DNA from: MAG-120531 sp029242825
GTDB taxonomy: Bacteria > Bacteroidota > Bacteroidia > Flavobacteriales > Flavobacteriaceae
Direction: 5' to 3'
Assembly (NCBI GenBank): GCA_029242825.1
Contig: JAQWTF010000015.1
Coordinates: 1-52,074 of the forward strand
DNA: 52,074 bases
In this document: piece by piece, positions 17,721 through 26,429 of the stretch
Position numbering within the stretch: the first letter of the stretch is position 1
How the letters are laid out: each line of letters starts with the position of its first letter
The notes under the pieces: generated by a model
Database searches by the model: none
What the model saw: the letters and a program-made list of their open reading frames with translations, nothing else
Told to the model about the DNA's origin: nothing
Position numbers and translations under genes: made by a program

Positions 17721-18497
17721 ATGTCAAAATTACCTTCAGAACACCAATTTTTAGACCTCTCGGACTATGGGAGACCTTTTGGAAAAGCTATAGCCAAACA
17801 ATTACAACACACACGCTATCACGCAGTTCACGTAACCTTTCTATTTGTATTTACAGCCGTGGTATCCCTTGGATTTTTATGGCAGGGGTATCCGATAGTT
17901 GCGGCGGTGCTTTTAGTGTTAAAATCGATCATAGATGCGGCAGACGGAGAGCTAGCAAGGCTTCAAAACAGGCCTTCTTATATTGGAAGGTACTTAGATT
18001 CCGTATCGGATATCCTGATTAATTTATGTCTCATCCTGAGCATTGGACACTTGACAAACACCCCTATTTTGATAGCCCTTCTCGCTTTTGCTAGCTTACA
18101 ATTACAAGGAACGCTTTACAACTACTACTATGTTATCCTGAGAAATGAACACCAGGGAGATACGACTTCTAGGATATTTGAGCGTAAAGTTCCAAAAGCA
18201 TTAGGGTCCGAAAATCAACAATGGGTAAACCGATTGTATTACGCTTACAAATTTTGCTATGGAATATTTGACAAAATGATCTATACCATAGATCACCATG
18301 CGTCTACACATAAAAATTTCCCTAAGTGGTTTATGACTGCACTGTCTACATTTGGGCTCGGTTTTCAATTATTAGTAATAGCCTTTTTAATAGCTTTAAA
18401 CCAAATGACCTTGGTAATACCTGTAATTTTATATGCTAATATAGCACTCGTTGGTTTTATTGTTCTTAGAAAATCACTTCCTCATAGTCGTTCTTAA
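17721..18497 (+). CDS. CDP-alcohol phosphatidyltransferase family membrane protein
   Basis: 258-residue integral membrane enzyme that transfers a phosphoalcohol group from a CDP-alcohol. The complete family signature D-x2-D-G-x2-A-R-x8-G-x3-D-x3-D is visible, with Asp72, Asp75, Gly76, Arg80, Gly89, Asp93 and Asp97 as the metal- and CDP-binding set. Several hydrophobic segments flank it (about 38-70, 98-150, 215-250). The start is taken at ATG 17721 (MSKLPSEHQF); an in-frame GTG at 17697 would add eight residues. The alcohol acceptor is not readable, so a phosphatidylglycerol-phosphate, phosphatidylserine or inositol-type role cannot be separated. Confidence 0.85.
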   Translation: MSKLPSEHQFLDLSDYGRPFGKAIAKQLQHTRYHAVHVTFLFVFTAVVSLGFLWQGYPIVAAVLLVLKSIIDAADGELARLQNRPSYIGRYLDSVSDILINLCLILSIGHLTNTPILIALLAFASLQLQGTLYNYYYVILRNEHQGDTTSRIFERKVPKALGSENQQWVNRLYYAYKFCYGIFDKMIYTIDHHASTHKNFPKWFMTALSTFGLGFQLLVIAFLIALNQMTLVIPVILYANIALVGFIVLRKSLPHSRS

Positions 18498-18509
18498 GCA
18501 CACTTTTTC

Positions 18510-18517
18510 TATATTTA
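18510..18517 (+). promoter_or_regulatory. Putative -7 element of VPS10/BNR gene
   Basis: TATATTTA, one mismatch to TAnnTTTG, 25 bases before the ATG at 18543. Confidence 0.35.
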
Positions 18518-18542
18518 TTGTTCTTAAACAATACCCAACATC

Positions 18543-21500
18543 ATGAAAAAAACCTTCTTGCTTTTGGCACTTTTTTGTGCCAGTATTTCTATGGGCCAAC
18601 AGCTAACCATGGAACAATTAGAAAATCTTAAACCTAGAAACATTGGACCGGGAGGTATGAGTGGTCGTGTCACTTCTATTGACGCTGTTCACGACAATCC
18701 TGAAGTGATGTATGTAGGAACAGCCTCTGGAGGGCTTTGGAAATCTACCTCTGGGGGAATAAAGTGGGCCCCTATTTTTGACAAACAAATTACTGCATCT
18801 GTTGGTGCAGTTGCCATTCAGCAGTCCAATCCATCTGTGGTATGGGTCGGAACTGGAGAGGGAAATCCTAGAAACTCTCTCAATGGTGGCTACGGTGTTT
18901 TTAAAACCCTAGACGGTGGTAAAACATGGAAGTCCATGGGTTTGGAAAAAACAAGACACATTCATAAAATACTTATTGATCCTACAGATCCAAATACCGT
19001 ATATGTAGGCGCTATTGGCTCTCCCTGGGGAGCACATGAAGAAAGAGGGGTGTACAAAACAACAGATGGCGGAAAAAGTTGGCGTAGAATACTCTTTAGC
19101 AATAACACTTCAGGAGTGGCAGATATGGTGATGGATCCAAAAAATCCTAATAAAATTATCGCTGCCCTATGGGACCATAAAAGAGATCCATGGTTCTTTA
19201 AATCAGGTGGTCCTGGAAGTGGGCTTTATTTAACCTACGACGGAGGAGAAAACTGGAAGAAACTATCAGATAAAGAAGGTTTGCCAAAGGGTGAGTTGGG
19301 AAGAATGGGCTTAGCCATTGCCGCTAGTAAAACAGAGGTTATATATGCGCTTATAGAGTCTAAGAAAAATGCCTTGTACAAATCTACCGATGGAGGGAGT
19401 TCTTGGAAAATGATCAACAATAAGTCAGATATTGGCAACAGGCCTTTTTACTACTCAGATATATTTGTAGACCCCCAAAATGAGAACAGGGTATATTCTG
19501 TATTTACCTATGTTAATGTGTCAGAAGACGGTGGGAAAAACTTTAATGAACTCATGCCTGCCTATGGTGTAGATAATGGTGTTCACCCAGACCACCATGC
19601 CTGGTGGATACACCCAAAGAACGGTCAGTTCATGATGGACGGAAATGACGGAGGAATGAATATTACCAGAGATGGTGGTGCTTCTTGGCGTTTTGTTGGA
19701 AACATTCCTGTAGCCCAGTTTTACCACATCAGTACAGACAACGAATATCCATATAATGTGTATGGAGGAATGCAAGACAATGGCTCTTGGAGAGGTCCTG
19801 CCTATGTTTGGAAGGTACAGGGTATTAGAAATTCTTACTGGCAAGAAATAGCCTTTGGAGATGGTTTTGACGTAGTCCCAGACAAAGACAATTCACAATA
19901 TGGGTACGCCATGAGCCAGCAAGGCTTTGTATCTAGATACGATTGGAAAACTGGAAACAACTATTCCGTTAGACCCACAGCGCCAGATGAAAAAACGGAG
20001 CTAAGGTTTAACTGGAATGCGGGTATTGGTCAGGACCCCTTTAACAATAGCACGGTATATTTTGGAAGTCAATTTGTACATAAGTCTACAGACAAAGGGC
20101 TTACATGGGATATTATCTCAACAGACCTCACCACCAACGACCCAGAAAAACAAAAACAAAGTGAAAGTGGTGGGCTCACCATGGACGCTACCGGAGCAGA
20201 GAATCACTGTACCATTCTTGTTATAGAACCCTCACCGGTGGAAAAAGACATGTTATGGGTGGGTACAGACGACGGTCGTGTTCACTTTACCCAAGATGGC
20301 GGAACCACTTGGAATGAGGTCACTAAAAATATTAAAGGCCTCCCTAAAGGCAGTTGGATTCCTCAGATCAAAGCCTCTGCCAAAAACAAAGGAGAAGCCC
20401 TTTTAATAGCCAATGACTACAGAAGATTTAACTACACTCCTTACGCCTACCGTACCAAAAACTACGGTAAAACCTGGGAGCGTATTGTAGATGAAAAAGA
20501 TGTAGCGAGTTATACCCTTTCAATTATAGAAGATCATAAAAATCCTAATTTATTATTTTTAGGAACAGATGACGGACTTTATATGTCTCTCAACGCTGGA
20601 GAAAAATGGCAAAAATGGACGGCTGGTTTCCCTACCGTGTCTACCAAAGATTTAGCCATTCATCCAAGAGAAGAAGACTTAGTGATTGGTACCTTTGGAA
20701 GGGCTGCCTGGATTTTAGACGACATTAGACCCTTAAGAGCTGTTGCCGGCAACCCTCAATCCATAACAGAGCCGTTTAATTTATTTGCGCCTCCAACGGC
20801 ATACTTGGCTGCTTATCAGCAGCCCACTGGAAGCCGTTTTGGCGCCGATGCCTTGTATCAAGGAGAAAACAAAAAATACGGAGCAATGATTACCTATTTT
20901 GTGAAAGAAGGCAACAAAGAGGGGGCTAAAGAAAAAGATGACAAAGAAGGAGATAGCGTTAAATCCAATACAGAAGACGGCGCTGCTGCCTCTAAAGATT
21001 CTCTTTTCTTAAAAGTATTTAATGGAGATAAGCTTATCAGAACCCTAGGTTTTAAAAAACCTAAAAAAGCTGGATTCCATAGAATGTATTGGAACATGGA
21101 TGAAAAAGGAGCAGACAGACCCTCTAGAAGCATCTCAAAGAGCAAAAGAGAACGCGGTGGTAAATCTGTTTTACCAGGAACTTATACGCTTGTTCTCACA
21201 GATGGAAGCTTAGAAAAAACCCAACAAATTACAGTAGCTGCAGATCCTAGACTAGGAGAATCCATAGCGGCCATGAAAGAAGTTTATGACACTGAAACAC
21301 TCTTAGAGGGCTATATGCAAACTGCTGCAGATGCTGTTAAACAATTGGTAGAAAGTAAACAAATAGCAGACCAATTCTCTAAAGAGTTGTCCGAATTAGA
21401 TAAAAAAGGGCACAAAGAGCGTATTCAAAAAGCCAAAGACATCTCTAAAGAAATTGATAGTTTATTAGCCTCTTATTTAGGAACCATAGATAAGCGACAA

Positions 21501-21749
21501 GGAATAACAAGAAATCCAGAAATTACGGTAATGCAGAGAATTGGCGCTGCCTCTAGTTATGTGGGTAGTAGAAAAACAGGCATGACAGCTACTGAAGACA
21601 GGTTAATGTTGTTTGCTGAAAATGAGCTCAAAACAGCCTTAGAAAAACAAAATGACTTTTTTGAAAACCAATGGACAAAATTTGTCTCTGAAATGGAAAA
21701 AATAGAAAGAAATCCTTTTAAAGAAACCACTCTTTTTACATTGGACTAA
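18543..21749 (+). CDS. Exported VPS10/sortilin-like BNR-repeat protein
   Basis: 1068 residues beginning with a signal peptide (cleavage near residue 18, after SISMG). At least eight Asp-box repeats occur across the first ~690 residues, for example TLDGGKTWKSM, TTDGGKSWRRI, TYDGGENWKKL, STDGGSSWKMI, TRDGGASWRFV and TQDGGTTWNEV, consistent with a large beta-propeller as in sortilin VPS10 domains and xyloglucanase-like hydrolases. A highly charged stretch near residues 785-815 links to a C-terminal region with a beta-rich part and predicted coiled helices (about 900-1060). Bacteroidota annotate such proteins as 'glycosyl hydrolase', but no catalytic residues can be named here. Periplasmic or surface ligand binding is the safer call. 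Confidence 0.85.
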   Translation: MKKTFLLLALFCASISMGQQLTMEQLENLKPRNIGPGGMSGRVTSIDAVHDNPEVMYVGTASGGLWKSTSGGIKWAPIFDKQITASVGAVAIQQSNPSVVWVGTGEGNPRNSLNGGYGVFKTLDGGKTWKSMGLEKTRHIHKILIDPTDPNTVYVGAIGSPWGAHEERGVYKTTDGGKSWRRILFSNNTSGVADMVMDPKNPNKIIAALWDHKRDPWFFKSGGPGSGLYLTYDGGENWKKLSDKEGLPKGELGRMGLAIAASKTEVIYALIESKKNALYKSTDGGSSWKMINNKSDIGNRPFYYSDIFVDPQNENRVYSVFTYVNVSEDGGKNFNELMPAYGVDNGVHPDHHAWWIHPKNGQFMMDGNDGGMNITRDGGASWRFVGNIPVAQFYHISTDNEYPYNVYGGMQDNGSWRGPAYVWKVQGIRNSYWQEIAFGDGFDVVPDKDNSQYGYAMSQQGFVSRYDWKTGNNYSVRPTAPDEKTELRFNWNAGIGQDPFNNSTVYFGSQFVHKSTDKGLTWDIISTDLTTNDPEKQKQSESGGLTMDATGAENHCTILVIEPSPVEKDMLWVGTDDGRVHFTQDGGTTWNEVTKNIKGLPKGSWIPQIKASAKNKGEALLIANDYRRFNYTPYAYRTKNYGKTWERIVDEKDVASYTLSIIEDHKNPNLLFLGTDDGLYMSLNAGEKWQKWTAGFPTVSTKDLAIHPREEDLVIGTFGRAAWILDDIRPLRAVAGNPQSITEPFNLFAPPTAYLAAYQQPTGSRFGADALYQGENKKYGAMITYFVKEGNKEGAKEKDDKEGDSVKSNTEDGAAASKDSLFLKVFNGDKLIRTLGFKKPKKAGFHRMYWNMDEKGADRPSRSISKSKRERGGKSVLPGTYTLVLTDGSLEKTQQITVAADPRLGESIAAMKEVYDTETLLEGYMQTAADAVKQLVESKQIADQFSKELSELDKKGHKERIQKAKDISKEIDSLLASYLGTIDKRQGITRNPEITVMQRIGAASSYVGSRKTGMTATEDRLMLFAENELKTALEKQNDFFENQWTKFVSEMEKIERNPFKETTLFTLD

Positions 21750-21771
21750 CCCATTAATTAAAATAAATATC

Positions 21772-22335
21772 ATGAAAAAAATTATTTATACTACTGTCTT
21801 ATTAGTTGCTTTTGTCTCTTGTAAGGAAAAAGCAAAAAAAACAGATACGGCCCCTCAAATTGAAACGGTTAGAGAAGAGGTTACTAAAATCTCTTTTGAA
21901 ATGACGCCCAAAAGTAACTCTGCAGTAAAAGGAACCGTCACTTTCTCCCAGGAAAATGGAGGACAAGTCATGATGATGGCCTACTTATCTGGCTTAACTC
22001 CTGGAGAACATGCCATTCACTTACATGAGACAGCTGATTGTTCCTCAGACGACGGAAAATCTACTGGAGGACATTGGAACCCAACCTTTGAACCTCATGG
22101 CGCATGGGGAGCTGAAGAGGGCTTTCACAGAGGAGATATTGGTAATTTCACTGCAGATGCAGAAGGAAATGCCACGGTACACTTTATGACAGATCTATGG
22201 AGTTTAGGGGGAGAAGACCCTACTACAAATATTATTGGAAAAGCTGTAATAGTGCACCAAGGAGAAGACGACTTAGTCTCTCAACCAAGTGGTGCTGCAG
22301 GCGCTAGAGTGAGTTGCACAGGTATTATTGAATAA
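21772..22335 (+). CDS. sodC: Cu/Zn superoxide dismutase, lipoprotein
   Basis: 187 residues. The N-terminal signal peptide ends at a lipobox Cys17 (AFVSC), so the enzyme is probably anchored in the periplasm or outer membrane. It dismutates superoxide. The metal ligands are complete: copper His83, His85 and His162, bridging His101, zinc His109, His119 and Asp122. The structural disulfide pair Cys90 (HETADCSS) and Cys182 (ARVSCTG) is present. The start follows the VPS10 gene by 22 bases, so they may be cotranscribed. Confidence 0.94.
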   Translation: MKKIIYTTVLLVAFVSCKEKAKKTDTAPQIETVREEVTKISFEMTPKSNSAVKGTVTFSQENGGQVMMMAYLSGLTPGEHAIHLHETADCSSDDGKSTGGHWNPTFEPHGAWGAEEGFHRGDIGNFTADAEGNATVHFMTDLWSLGGEDPTTNIIGKAVIVHQGEDDLVSQPSGAAGARVSCTGIIE

Positions 22336-22352
22336 CGCTTTATCAAAAACAT

Positions 22353-23537
22353 ATGAATCCATCTGCTTTAGGTTGGGTGAAAAAGTTTGGCCATATTCTC
22401 AGAGAACAAAAATTAGCGTTTTCTGAAGATATGGCCTTATTCAATGAATTAAAGTCATTAGGCTTCTTGTATGGATTAAATATTGGCATTCCAACTTTCA
22501 TTAATACTGAGCATGAAACATCTATAGACGAACGCACTAAAATAAACCTAATTTATGCGATGTATAGTGCCTACGAAGCCCATTGCAATAGCAATTCATG
22601 CAAAAAAAGTATACAAAAGGGAGGAGATTTTAACGCGTTTTTAGATCAAATTATTATATACTATGAAGGTCTAAATAGTGTGAAAAGAACACTTTTTGAA
22701 GGGTTTTTAGGAGAGACTAAAAAAGATGAAATAGTAGCAAGAATTATTGATCAAAGGGTTTTTATTGAGGCTAATATCCTACATAAAGCTTTTGGGAATT
22801 TTTCTTTAAATCCTTATTTAACTATTGATTACTTAGGGTTTAAACGTTTTTTATCAGATCCTGATCACTATACGCTTGCGTTAGATCTAATAGAAAAAAA
22901 AGGAATTGTGTTAATCCAAAAATCAATTGCCCTTTTTAATAGTGAAAAAAATCAACTAGAACTCTTTAGAAAGTCAATGCTTTTAAAAGAATATACCCCT
23001 ATAAATAATGATGAATTTACTATTACTGAAGAAGAACTACAATACCTAGTCATTGTTAGTAATTTAAATATTCTCCCCTATAAAAAAGAGGAAAATAATC
23101 TTTCAAATTATATAAAATTCACTGGGGAATTGTTGGGGGTCTCTTCCCAAAGAATTCACTTAGAACGCTCCGATTTAGAAACTTTTATAGAGCATAACAA
23201 AAAACAAATCCCTGGACTAAAAACTATGGCAACAGGGGAACAGCTCTATGAAAACCTCACCTTTTTAGTGAATAAATTAATTCTTAGAAATAGTAAAAGA
23301 CTTCTTAAAGAAATTAAAGGGAGTCAAGAATTAGTGCGTTTAATGACAAAATCTACTCATACTGATTTAAATGCTCAAGAGAAAAAAAAAATACAAGAGC
23401 AACTTTTAGATATTTTTAAGAGCATTCCATCACTGGCCATTTTCATACTTCCAGGAGGGGCTATACTATTGCCCATTTTTATAAAACTTATCCCCAAGTT
23501 ACTTCCGAGTGCTTTTGACGACAATAGGATTCCTTAA
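22353..23537 (+). CDS. LETM1-related protein
   Basis: 394-residue mostly helical protein. Its C-terminus (KKKIQEQLLDIFKSIPSLAIF then a hydrophobic ILPGGAILLPIFIKLIP and a charged tail) has the LETM1-like membrane segment with its conserved proline/glycine pattern. Flavobacterial homologs are labelled 'LETM1-related biofilm-associated protein'; neither ion transport nor biofilm function can be shown here. It starts 17 bases after sodC. Its stop codon overlaps the stop of the convergent LytTR regulator gene by three bases (TTAA, 23534-23537). Confidence 0.75.
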   Translation: MNPSALGWVKKFGHILREQKLAFSEDMALFNELKSLGFLYGLNIGIPTFINTEHETSIDERTKINLIYAMYSAYEAHCNSNSCKKSIQKGGDFNAFLDQIIIYYEGLNSVKRTLFEGFLGETKKDEIVARIIDQRVFIEANILHKAFGNFSLNPYLTIDYLGFKRFLSDPDHYTLALDLIEKKGIVLIQKSIALFNSEKNQLELFRKSMLLKEYTPINNDEFTITEEELQYLVIVSNLNILPYKKEENNLSNYIKFTGELLGVSSQRIHLERSDLETFIEHNKKQIPGLKTMATGEQLYENLTFLVNKLILRNSKRLLKEIKGSQELVRLMTKSTHTDLNAQEKKKIQEQLLDIFKSIPSLAIFILPGGAILLPIFIKLIPKLLPSAFDDNRIP

Positions 23538-24286
23538 GATAACCAAAGCTTAAAATCTTTTACCCGCTCTCTGCTCACGATTAAATCTACATCTATTTCA
23601 GGGCGTACTTCAATTTTCAATCTTGCATTTGAATAAGCTACTATGTCTTTAATGTGAGAAATTTGAATGATACATTTTCGGCTAATTCTAAAAAAAATAT
23701 TTGGATCAATCTCTTGAACTAAAGCCTCAATAGTTTGCCCCATAAGGTATGAACGACCAGAATCCATAAGCACATAGGTCCCCTTGTTTTCACTGTAAAA
23801 ACAAACAATTTCTGGAACAGCCAAAATTTTTATATGTGCTCCTACTTGTACAGTGTATCTATTTTTATACACCGCTTTATCTCGGTACAACATATTTCTA
23901 ATGTCTTCAAAATCAAAATTTTGCAGTGAGTTTTCTCGGTGGATATTTTTAAATTTAGTTACTGCTGTTTTCAATTCATCTTCATCAATAGGCTTTAACA
24001 GATAATCAATACTGTTGAGTTTAAAAGCCTGAAGTGCATAGGCGTCAAATGCAGTCGTAAAAATAATAGCACTGTTAATATTGATAGATTCAAAAATTGA
24101 AAAAGACAATCCATCTGACAACTGTATGTCTAAGAAAATTAATTCTGGATGGGGGTTATTTTTAAACCATAGTATGGCGTTTTCTATCGAAGAAAGACTA
24201 GCCAATACTGTAAAGTCTTGTTTCTCCAACATTCTAATGAGCCGTCGAGAGGCAGCTTGTTCGTCTTCTATGACAACAACATTCAT
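23534..24286 (-). CDS. LytTR-family response regulator
   Basis: 250 residues. An N-terminal receiver domain (1-~120) carries the acidic pocket IEDE and the phosphoacceptor Asp53 (LIFLDIQL), with the switch Thr in FTTAFD and Lys in LLKPI. The C-terminal LytTR DNA-binding domain covers about 150-250. It is the last gene of a four-gene operon, 9 bases after a 2TM-domain protein gene, and the natural partner of the LytS-like kinase encoded at its head. Targets are unknown; related pairs often control their own operon. Confidence 0.93.
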   Translation of the reverse strand: MNVVVIEDEQAASRRLIRMLEKQDFTVLASLSSIENAILWFKNNPHPELIFLDIQLSDGLSFSIFESININSAIIFTTAFDAYALQAFKLNSIDYLLKPIDEDELKTAVTKFKNIHRENSLQNFDFEDIRNMLYRDKAVYKNRYTVQVGAHIKILAVPEIVCFYSENKGTYVLMDSGRSYLMGQTIEALVQEIDPNIFFRISRKCIIQISHIKDIVAYSNARLKIEVRPEIDVDLIVSRERVKDFKLWLS

Positions 24287-24295
24287 ATACTTGTT

Positions 24296-24637
24296 TTAGT
24301 TTTTCTTACTTCTAAACTGCTGCTGTTCGTTTTTTTCAGCCTCTAAAATTTTATGGATCTTTTTTTCTTCCCAATTTTTAGAAAAAAATGGATTAAGATC
24401 AAATGCAACTAAAGCGTGGAAAAGTAATCCGAGTCCCCAAAAAAACCACAATGAAAAAAATGAAAAATCTTGAATAGTTTCTCTCCATGAACTCCCCTCA
24501 AACCATTCTCTAACTAAAACATTAATTGAAAAAAAACCATTAATAAGCACATATACCAATAAATGAATATAAAACCCTCTCAAACCATCTACTTTCCTTT
24601 TAGCCCTTTTGTAGGCCTCTGTCTTTGTATCCATCAT
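24296..24637 (-). CDS. Stand-alone 2TM-domain membrane protein (His-containing)
   Basis: 113 residues forming a single 2TM domain: a basic amphipathic start (AYKRAKRKVDGL), TM1 with FYIHLLVYV (His25), TM2 with WGLGLLFHALVAFD (His74), then the C-terminal FFSKNWEEKKIHKIL motif. The domain's function is unknown. The same domain is fused to the C-terminus of the kinase two genes upstream. Its start overlaps the preceding stop by one base (TAATG), so translation is probably coupled. Confidence 0.85.
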   Translation of the reverse strand: MMDTKTEAYKRAKRKVDGLRGFYIHLLVYVLINGFFSINVLVREWFEGSSWRETIQDFSFFSLWFFWGLGLLFHALVAFDLNPFFSKNWEEKKIHKILEAEKNEQQQFRSKKN

Positions 24638-24954
24638 TATTTAATTTTTTCTTTATCTATGTATTCTTTAATCTTTCTCTCTTCCCAATCCTTACTAAAC
24701 ACAGAAAAGTCATATGCCTTTAAAGCTTTAAAAAACAACGAAATAGAGAAACCAAAAACAACCCATAGAAACCATGGGCTTGACCACTCATTCACGTAAT
24801 AATTTACAGAAGCAACAATTAATACCGTAAAGGCTGCACTGGTCAGACTCCTGTAAAAGTCTTTTAGTCTTCTAACTTTTTTCTTTGCTTGTGCTAATGC
24901 CATCTCTTTTTGATTAATATCATTAGCCTTAAAGCTTTTATGTTCCCCATCCAT
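24637..24954 (-). CDS. Stand-alone 2TM-domain membrane protein (His-less)
   Basis: 105 residues with the same 2TM layout: AQAKKKVRRLKDFY, two hydrophobic helices (about 38-55 and 61-78) and FSKDWEERKIKEYI. The two histidines seen in the other copies are both replaced, Ser36 in FYRSL and Lys76 in KALKAYD. It lies between the kinase gene (6-base gap) and the His-containing 2TM gene (1-base overlap). It may be a non-binding partner or a regulator of the kinase's membrane module. Confidence 0.82.
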   Translation of the reverse strand: MDGEHKSFKANDINQKEMALAQAKKKVRRLKDFYRSLTSAAFTVLIVASVNYYVNEWSSPWFLWVVFGFSISLFFKALKAYDFSVFSKDWEERKIKEYIDKEKIK

Positions 24955-24960
24955 ACAATA

Positions 24961-26292
24961 CTATTTATTAAATTTTTGATCAAGCTTTTCGTCTTGAGCC
25001 ATTATTTTTTCAATGTTTCTTCGCTCCCACTCTTTTCCAAAAAAGAGGGACTTATCAAAAGCCTCTAAACCGTGTCCTGTCAATCCAAAACCCCAACCTA
25101 ACATGGGAAAAACAATCCAAGGAAAATCAGTGGTCTGATAGTTTAACCAACCTAAGGCGCTTATTACAACAATATAAAAAAACAGGTGGTAATAAAAACT
25201 CATGATTTTTTTTACCCTAGCTTTTGCCCTTAAATACCTTTTTTCATCTAATAATTGATCTGATGTTTGCATCTTAAAATTTGAATTAATTAAAATTGGT
25301 AATTGAACTATAAATTGGTTGTCCAATTCTGAAATGAGTACTTCTTTATTTGTTAGTGATTTGTATCGCTTTATAATGTTTTGCAGACCAATTCCACTAC
25401 TGTGAAAAGATTTCTTTAATTGAATATTATTAGAAACAAACAAGTAACCGTCTGCTTCGTAAACTTTAATCTCTAAAGGAGTTGTTTCAGAAATTGAATT
25501 GTGCTTAATAGCATTCTCGAGAAGCAATTGAAGGGATAAAGGCGCTATTTTAAAATGGTCTTCTGTAGGGGATTCGGGAATATGGTATAACAATCCATTT
25601 TCAAAACGCATCTTAAGTAGCTTCATATAAGCATTAGCGAACTTAAATTCTTCTGCTAATGAAATAGTATCTTCTTCTTTGTGCTCCAAAACATATCTGT
25701 ATACCCTTGACAATGTGGTTGTGAATTGTTGTGCTTTTTCTGGTGACTCTTCAATTAAACTGGTCAGAACATTCAGACTATTAAATAAAAAATGCGGGTC
25801 CAACTGATTTTTTAATGCACCTAACTGAGCCGTGACCCTACCTTCCTTAATTTTATGGTGAGTAACTTTCTTATCTTGAATGGATTTATAAAAATAAATA
25901 AAGTGATAAATAAGGGTTGAAAGTACCGAAAACACCAAACAAATAATGTAATAATTTGCGCGTTCATTTTCAAAAAATGCAGCAATATTTAAACCTTGTA
26001 TTACAACACCAATAAACAACCTTATTAGAAAAAAAACGATCATATTAATTACAACAGATCCTAAACCCCCAATTAAAAGTCTTTCTTTAGCACGGGTACT
26101 CCAAGGGAAGTAAGCAGACAGTTTAGCTTGAAATTCTGTATTTAAATAAGTCATTGAAAAGGCATAAACAAACGCCTCTAAAAAAACAAGCAAAATAGAT
26201 TCAAAAGATTGATTATCAGTATAAAAGACACTAAAATACACTCCCATAAAGAGAAGTAGGATTAAGAATGTTGCTTTTAAAATTTTAGACAT
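24961..26292 (-). CDS. LytS-like sensor histidine kinase with C-terminal 2TM domain
   Basis: 443 residues. Four hydrophobic helices fill residues about 5-135 with no large extracellular sensor. The kinase core shows the phosphoacceptor His167 in KNQLDPHFLFNSLNVL, the N-box LLLENAIKHNS (Asn260) and the G-box SSGIGLQNI. Residues about 347-432 form a 2TM domain (RAKARVKKIMSFYYHL, HGLEAFDKSLFFGKEWERRNI) with His369 and His407. A kinase whose ATP domain is followed by another membrane domain is unusual in general but recurrent in Flavobacteriia. It heads the operon with two free 2TM proteins and the LytTR regulator. Confidence 0.92.
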   Translation of the reverse strand: MSKILKATFLILLLFMGVYFSVFYTDNQSFESILLVFLEAFVYAFSMTYLNTEFQAKLSAYFPWSTRAKERLLIGGLGSVVINMIVFFLIRLFIGVVIQGLNIAAFFENERANYYIICLVFSVLSTLIYHFIYFYKSIQDKKVTHHKIKEGRVTAQLGALKNQLDPHFLFNSLNVLTSLIEESPEKAQQFTTTLSRVYRYVLEHKEEDTISLAEEFKFANAYMKLLKMRFENGLLYHIPESPTEDHFKIAPLSLQLLLENAIKHNSISETTPLEIKVYEADGYLFVSNNIQLKKSFHSSGIGLQNIIKRYKSLTNKEVLISELDNQFIVQLPILINSNFKMQTSDQLLDEKRYLRAKARVKKIMSFYYHLFFYIVVISALGWLNYQTTDFPWIVFPMLGWGFGLTGHGLEAFDKSLFFGKEWERRNIEKIMAQDEKLDQKFNK

Positions 26293-26322
26293 GTTTTGTA
26301 GTGGTCTATTTAGTTAGAGCAC

Positions 26323-26330
26323 CAAAAGTA
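26323..26330 (-). promoter_or_regulatory. -7 promoter element of the 2TM two-component operon
   Basis: On the minus strand TACTTTTG matches TAnnTTTG, 30 bases before the kinase ATG at 26292. Confidence 0.5.
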
Positions 26331-26405
26331 GCCCATGTCTCTAAAAGTAAAAAAAACGATTCACCCAATTGTAGTTTTTTCAGGATGAATTGAGAATATT
26401 AGCCA

Positions 26406-26413
26406 TATCTTTG
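26406..26413 (+). promoter_or_regulatory. -7 promoter element of the DEAD-box helicase gene
   Basis: TATCTTTG matches TAnnTTTG, 16 bases before the ATG at 26430, so the leader is very short. Confidence 0.55.
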
Positions 26414-26429
26414 CCACTTATAAATATAT

